Assembly: GCA_030141605.1 (NCBI GenBank)
Contig: JAQGDQ010000135.1
Span: forward strand, 356,001-420,000
Length of the DNA: 64,000 bases
Reading direction: 5' to 3'
Source of the DNA: Tubiluchus corallicola
Taxonomy: Eukaryota > Priapulida > Priapulimorpha > Priapulimorphida > Tubiluchidae
How positions within the stretch are numbered: position 1 is the stretch's first letter; every line of letters begins with the position of its first letter. Below, in pieces: positions 60,600 to 64,000 of the stretch. Below the pieces are notes generated by a model. It ran no database searches, had not been told where the DNA came from, and saw nothing but the letters and a program-made list of their open reading frames with translations. The position numbers and the translations under genes were made by a program.

Positions 60600-62670
60600 G
60601 CAAGTACGACGGACCTTTTTTAAACTTTCTGCACCGCAACAATATGGTTCACCAGAGATCAAATCATTTTTTGATTTTGATTAAATGTGATTATAGCGGT
60701 TTTTCTAATTACTTACGTAATATCAACAGGGCACAAGCTTTCATGCACTGTGTTAATGCCTTTTGGGTAAACTTCCATAATGTGGTGCGCGCAGGAGTAG
60801 AGAAATATGCTCCGACTCGTACAATTTCCATTAAAAAAGTGCATCCTACTTTTGTAAAAAATTGCAAACTAGAAAAAAGTTGTTGTGGCGCAGACGTCAT
60901 ACTACGCAGGGCAAAGCGCAGATTTAGCGTTGCGCAAAACACGTTTCTCAAGCTATATTCAAATCAACCTCTGTTACAAAACAACGAATTTTGAATAACG
61001 AAAATAAATAGCTTCTCTGTTCAGATATGTTAACAGTAATCGTAACTATAGGTCTGGAATTGCACCGCTAAAGTACAGAGGTGAAATATTCTTGATGATG
61101 CTGTTAAAGCTAATGTTTTTCCAAAGGCTTTATGTTTCAATTATACTGTTCATAATAATGTTGCTTCTTATTCCACGTATCGAGTCCCACATGATACATG
61201 TAAAAGCGAAGTTCACTTTACTCTTGAATTAGTTTATAAAATGTTGAAGCAGCTAAATAATAAAACCAGGCACACACCTGATGGTCCTCCCAGCATAATT
61301 TTTATCAAATTGGCTCATCAACTTTGTTTACTTTTAGCTAAAATCTTTGAGATTTCCTTTGTTACTCACACTCTTGCTGGTGCACTGCATATGGTTAACT
61401 GCTGACATAATGCCCGTTTTTAAAAAAAGGTGATCCTTAGGACCTTTTTAACTACAGGAAATCTTGCTGATATGTGTGATGTGTCGTTTGCAAAGTGATG
61501 GAAATGTTCGTTAAAAACGAGATTTTAGATGATTTAAACTCACATAAACTGATTTCCAAACCACAGCATGGTTTCTTGAAAAACCGATCTACGTGTACCC
61601 AACTGTTACACTAAGTAAATGATTGGTCAAAACGGCTTGATCATGGAATGCAAGTTGACGTACTTTACGTGGACTTACGCCTTTGACGGTGTAGTCTACT
61701 CTAAGCTTCTGGTTAAGTTACAGTAATATGGGATAACTGGCAATCGTTTCCTCTGGATAAAAGTATTTCTGAGCAATCGCAGCCAATCTTTTCGACATCT
61801 TGGATCCTATAAATTGTAAGCTTTATGCTGACGACTTGAAGGTTTATTCCACGTGCAAAGACCACCGTCTATTAGTTCACGCCATTGAGAAATTGAGTAA
61901 ATGGTTTGATACCTGGCAACTTTCGGTTGTATCTCATAAATGCACTAGGATTCATTTAGGCTACGCAAATTCACGCCTCCAGTATTTTTAAAGGGCTTTC
62001 CCATAAGTACACATGATGACTGCAGTGATTTGGGTATTACTATTTGCACGTAAGCGGCAAGAAGCAAACGGTTTTCGTGTAACTAACATGATTTACCAAT
62101 GTTTTTTAAAAAATAATGTATATACTTTAATTACCGCTTACAGATCTTTTGCGTGGGCCTCCTCTAGAGTTTGCATACAAATCTACCCGCAGACTTTTTG
62201 ATCGGTGCCAGTTAGGACACATTCCATATAAGGACACAACTATAAACTTTTTATCAATTATTCTAGGTTGGGCTTGTAGAAATATGCTTTTCCAAATAGA
62301 ATTTGTAGTATATGGAATGACGTCAGTTACGACATTGTTAATTTACCCAGTCTATCAGTTTTTAGTAGGAAACTAGCCGAAAATTGCTTGTTAAAACTTT
62401 GCAGATTTAATAGATTTCTGTAAGACATTATTACCCTAGTTCAATGCTCTCTCCCAATTTTGATAAATTTACGCTTTGTATATTTTTTATTGATTTTTTA
62501 TCTTATCATAATTTTAATGTAAGTAATGTAAATTTTGTCCAATTTAAACTGATGTATTTTACTTTTGCCAACTTACAATATAGGTTGGCCTATGAGCTAA
62601 CACAGTCTACCTGTCTCATCTTTTATAAAGTAATGTATATTATACAAATGTTCTTAATAAATAAATAAAT
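60600..62670 (+). mobile_element. Decayed CR1-like LINE, reverse transcriptase with YADD
   Basis: In order: an upstream linker (NYLRNINRAQAF...RRAKRRF), LNNKTRHTPDGPPSIIF, KPQHGFLKNRSTCTQLL, VDVLYVDLRL, GITGNRFLWIKVFLSNRSQS, then the catalytic INCKLYADDLKVYSTCKD and WFDTWQLSVVSHKCTRIHLG, and finally a thumb-type C-terminus. Many frameshifts and stops. It ends with ATAAATAAATAAATA at 62657-62671. Dead copy. Confidence 0.85.
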
Positions 62671-62674
62671 ATTT

Positions 62675-63760
62675 TAAGTTATAAACCAAAGCGAACTAAT
62701 CCCTTATAAAATTCTTTATACGTAAGAGAAATATGGCTGAGTGGTCATGGTATGGTTAGCAATTGAAGTGGCAAATGGACGTATGCAAAACCTTTTCTTG
62801 GCGGTTTAATCTGCATTCCTGTCTTCAACTGTTTACCTCACTGAAAGATATATTTACAAGTGAAGAAGTTAAGACACCTGTTCAATGTTTAAGCCTAGAA
62901 CATTAACCTTAATTGATAGTGACCTAGCTTCAGGTTCTGTTAAAATTATTAGCATTAGCAATACGTTTTTCTATGGAGTGATGGACACGGCCTGTGAGTG
63001 CGCTTTACTGATTAAAAAAATTATTAAGATAAGGCAGTGACGCCACTAATAATCTATTTAGCAAGAATTTCCAAAACATTAATATTAGAGTGATAAGCAC
63101 ACGACTTTGACGTTTACTTTTACCGTAACTGGTAAACGGGCTTTCAATCTAAACTTTAAAGTTGTCAGTTGTGTTTTTAAAAGTACATAAGAGCGAGGTG
63201 CTATACCTAAAAGTACAGGCGTCAAGCAAAAGTGGTAAGATAAGAAAGCCCGAAGCTCTACAAAATGCCGCCAGGGACAGGGTTGTTAGTATCGTAATTT
63301 TATTTATTTATTTATTTTAGATTTAAATCAATACGGAAACTACTATACAAAAATATATAGTAATACTGTAATTGTAATAATTGCTAATCGTTTAAAGCAA
63401 ATCGGTCATCATCTTTTGTGACACTGCTTAGCACCGTTTGCAATGCTCATAAACATAAAGCTATCCGCAGATCATTAAAGTATTATTAGTCATGTCATGA
63501 TGACATGGCTTCTTAAACTGTTAAGTCTCATGCTTGTTCAGCTGTGAAACCCTGACGGTTTTATTGCCTCTGCGGGGATGTTAATAAAATGCAGCGATGT
63601 AGCTTGGCTAAGTTGGCTTTATTAGCAATAAATAATAATTATTCCCTGGACTCTGTGGTATGCCATCGTTAAGGTAGCAAAAAATTACGTTATCGCGGCA
63701 AAAAATGACAAAGCTTTTCAAGTAAAATATCTTTAATGCGGTTAATAATACGTCTTGACA
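62675..63760. other. Intergenic or intronic DNA, no feature recognised
   Basis: AT-rich. A short (TTTA)n run at 63300-63318 may be another LINE tail. No exon supported. Confidence 0.45.
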
Positions 63761-63762
63761 TT

Positions 63763-64000
63763 ATGGCGTGTTCAAACTGGAAAGTTTTCTTTCGCAAGTT
63801 CTTGCGCATTTCTCGCTGAGAGTAAATCGCAAGTGTGAAATGCTTTGCAAGTTCGTTCAAAAGTTATTGCAAACTCAGCGAGAGTTGCTGAGAGTTCTTG
63901 TGCAATATTTTTAAAGCTTGCGAGAGAACTTGCAAAACCGTGCATACTTGCGAGTTTATTCTCAGAGAGAACTTGCGAACGAACTCTCTAGTCTGAAAGC
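63763..64000. mobile_element. Palindromic MITE, second copy, cut by window end
   Basis: Starts ATGGCGTGTTCAAACTGGAA, close to the inverted right end of the element at 18846-18980 (ATGGCGTATTCAAATGTACA). The rest is opposed AGAACTTGCGAGAGAACTTG-type units. The right end is outside the window. Confidence 0.6.

Overview
This is animal (metazoan) nuclear DNA. It is AT-rich, and its genes are split into short exons by long GT-AG introns. Dispersed relics of LINE retrotransposons, Tc1/mariner-like and hAT-like non-autonomous DNA elements, microsatellites and a short vertebrate-type telomeric array fill the rest. The gene families (natriuretic-peptide-receptor-like guanylate cyclase, SLC6 transporter) fit an invertebrate. 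I cannot fix the phylum from sequence alone. There is no bacterial or viral gene content.

Two genes could be reconstructed exon by exon, and both reading frames stay open through every splice junction. Gene A (+ strand, 1929-28281, 14 exons in the window, 549 codons plus stop) is the intracellular part of a receptor guanylate cyclase: pseudokinase (kinase-homology) domain, helical linker, cyclase catalytic domain and a short tail. Its extracellular and membrane exons must lie upstream of the window. The first complete intron is 12.7 kb and full of retrotransposon relics; it ends with a MITE only 46 bp from the next exon. Gene B (- strand, 46371 down to 34527, 13 coding exons, 559 aa) is a complete twelve-helix SLC6-fold transporter. 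It keeps the family scaffold, but essentially every residue that binds Na+ or Cl- in the family has been replaced. Genes A and B converge tail to tail over about 6 kb of repeats.

The right part (46.4-64 kb) holds the upstream region of gene B with two perfect GTCACGTGAC palindromes, and one probable first exon (54149-54197, +) encoding a signal-peptide-like start of a third gene whose remaining exons were not found. A decayed CR1-like LINE with a YADD motif lies at 60.6-62.7 kb. This part also holds an inverted-repeat element sharing a 600-bp core with a second copy, and a hairpin with a weak hammerhead-like core.

The strongest lead is gene B: an SLC6-fold protein that looks intact but lacks the ion-coupling chemistry of its family. 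Secondary leads are the pseudokinase active-site losses and odd splice site in gene A, and several nested or inverted repeat arrangements that record the order of insertions.
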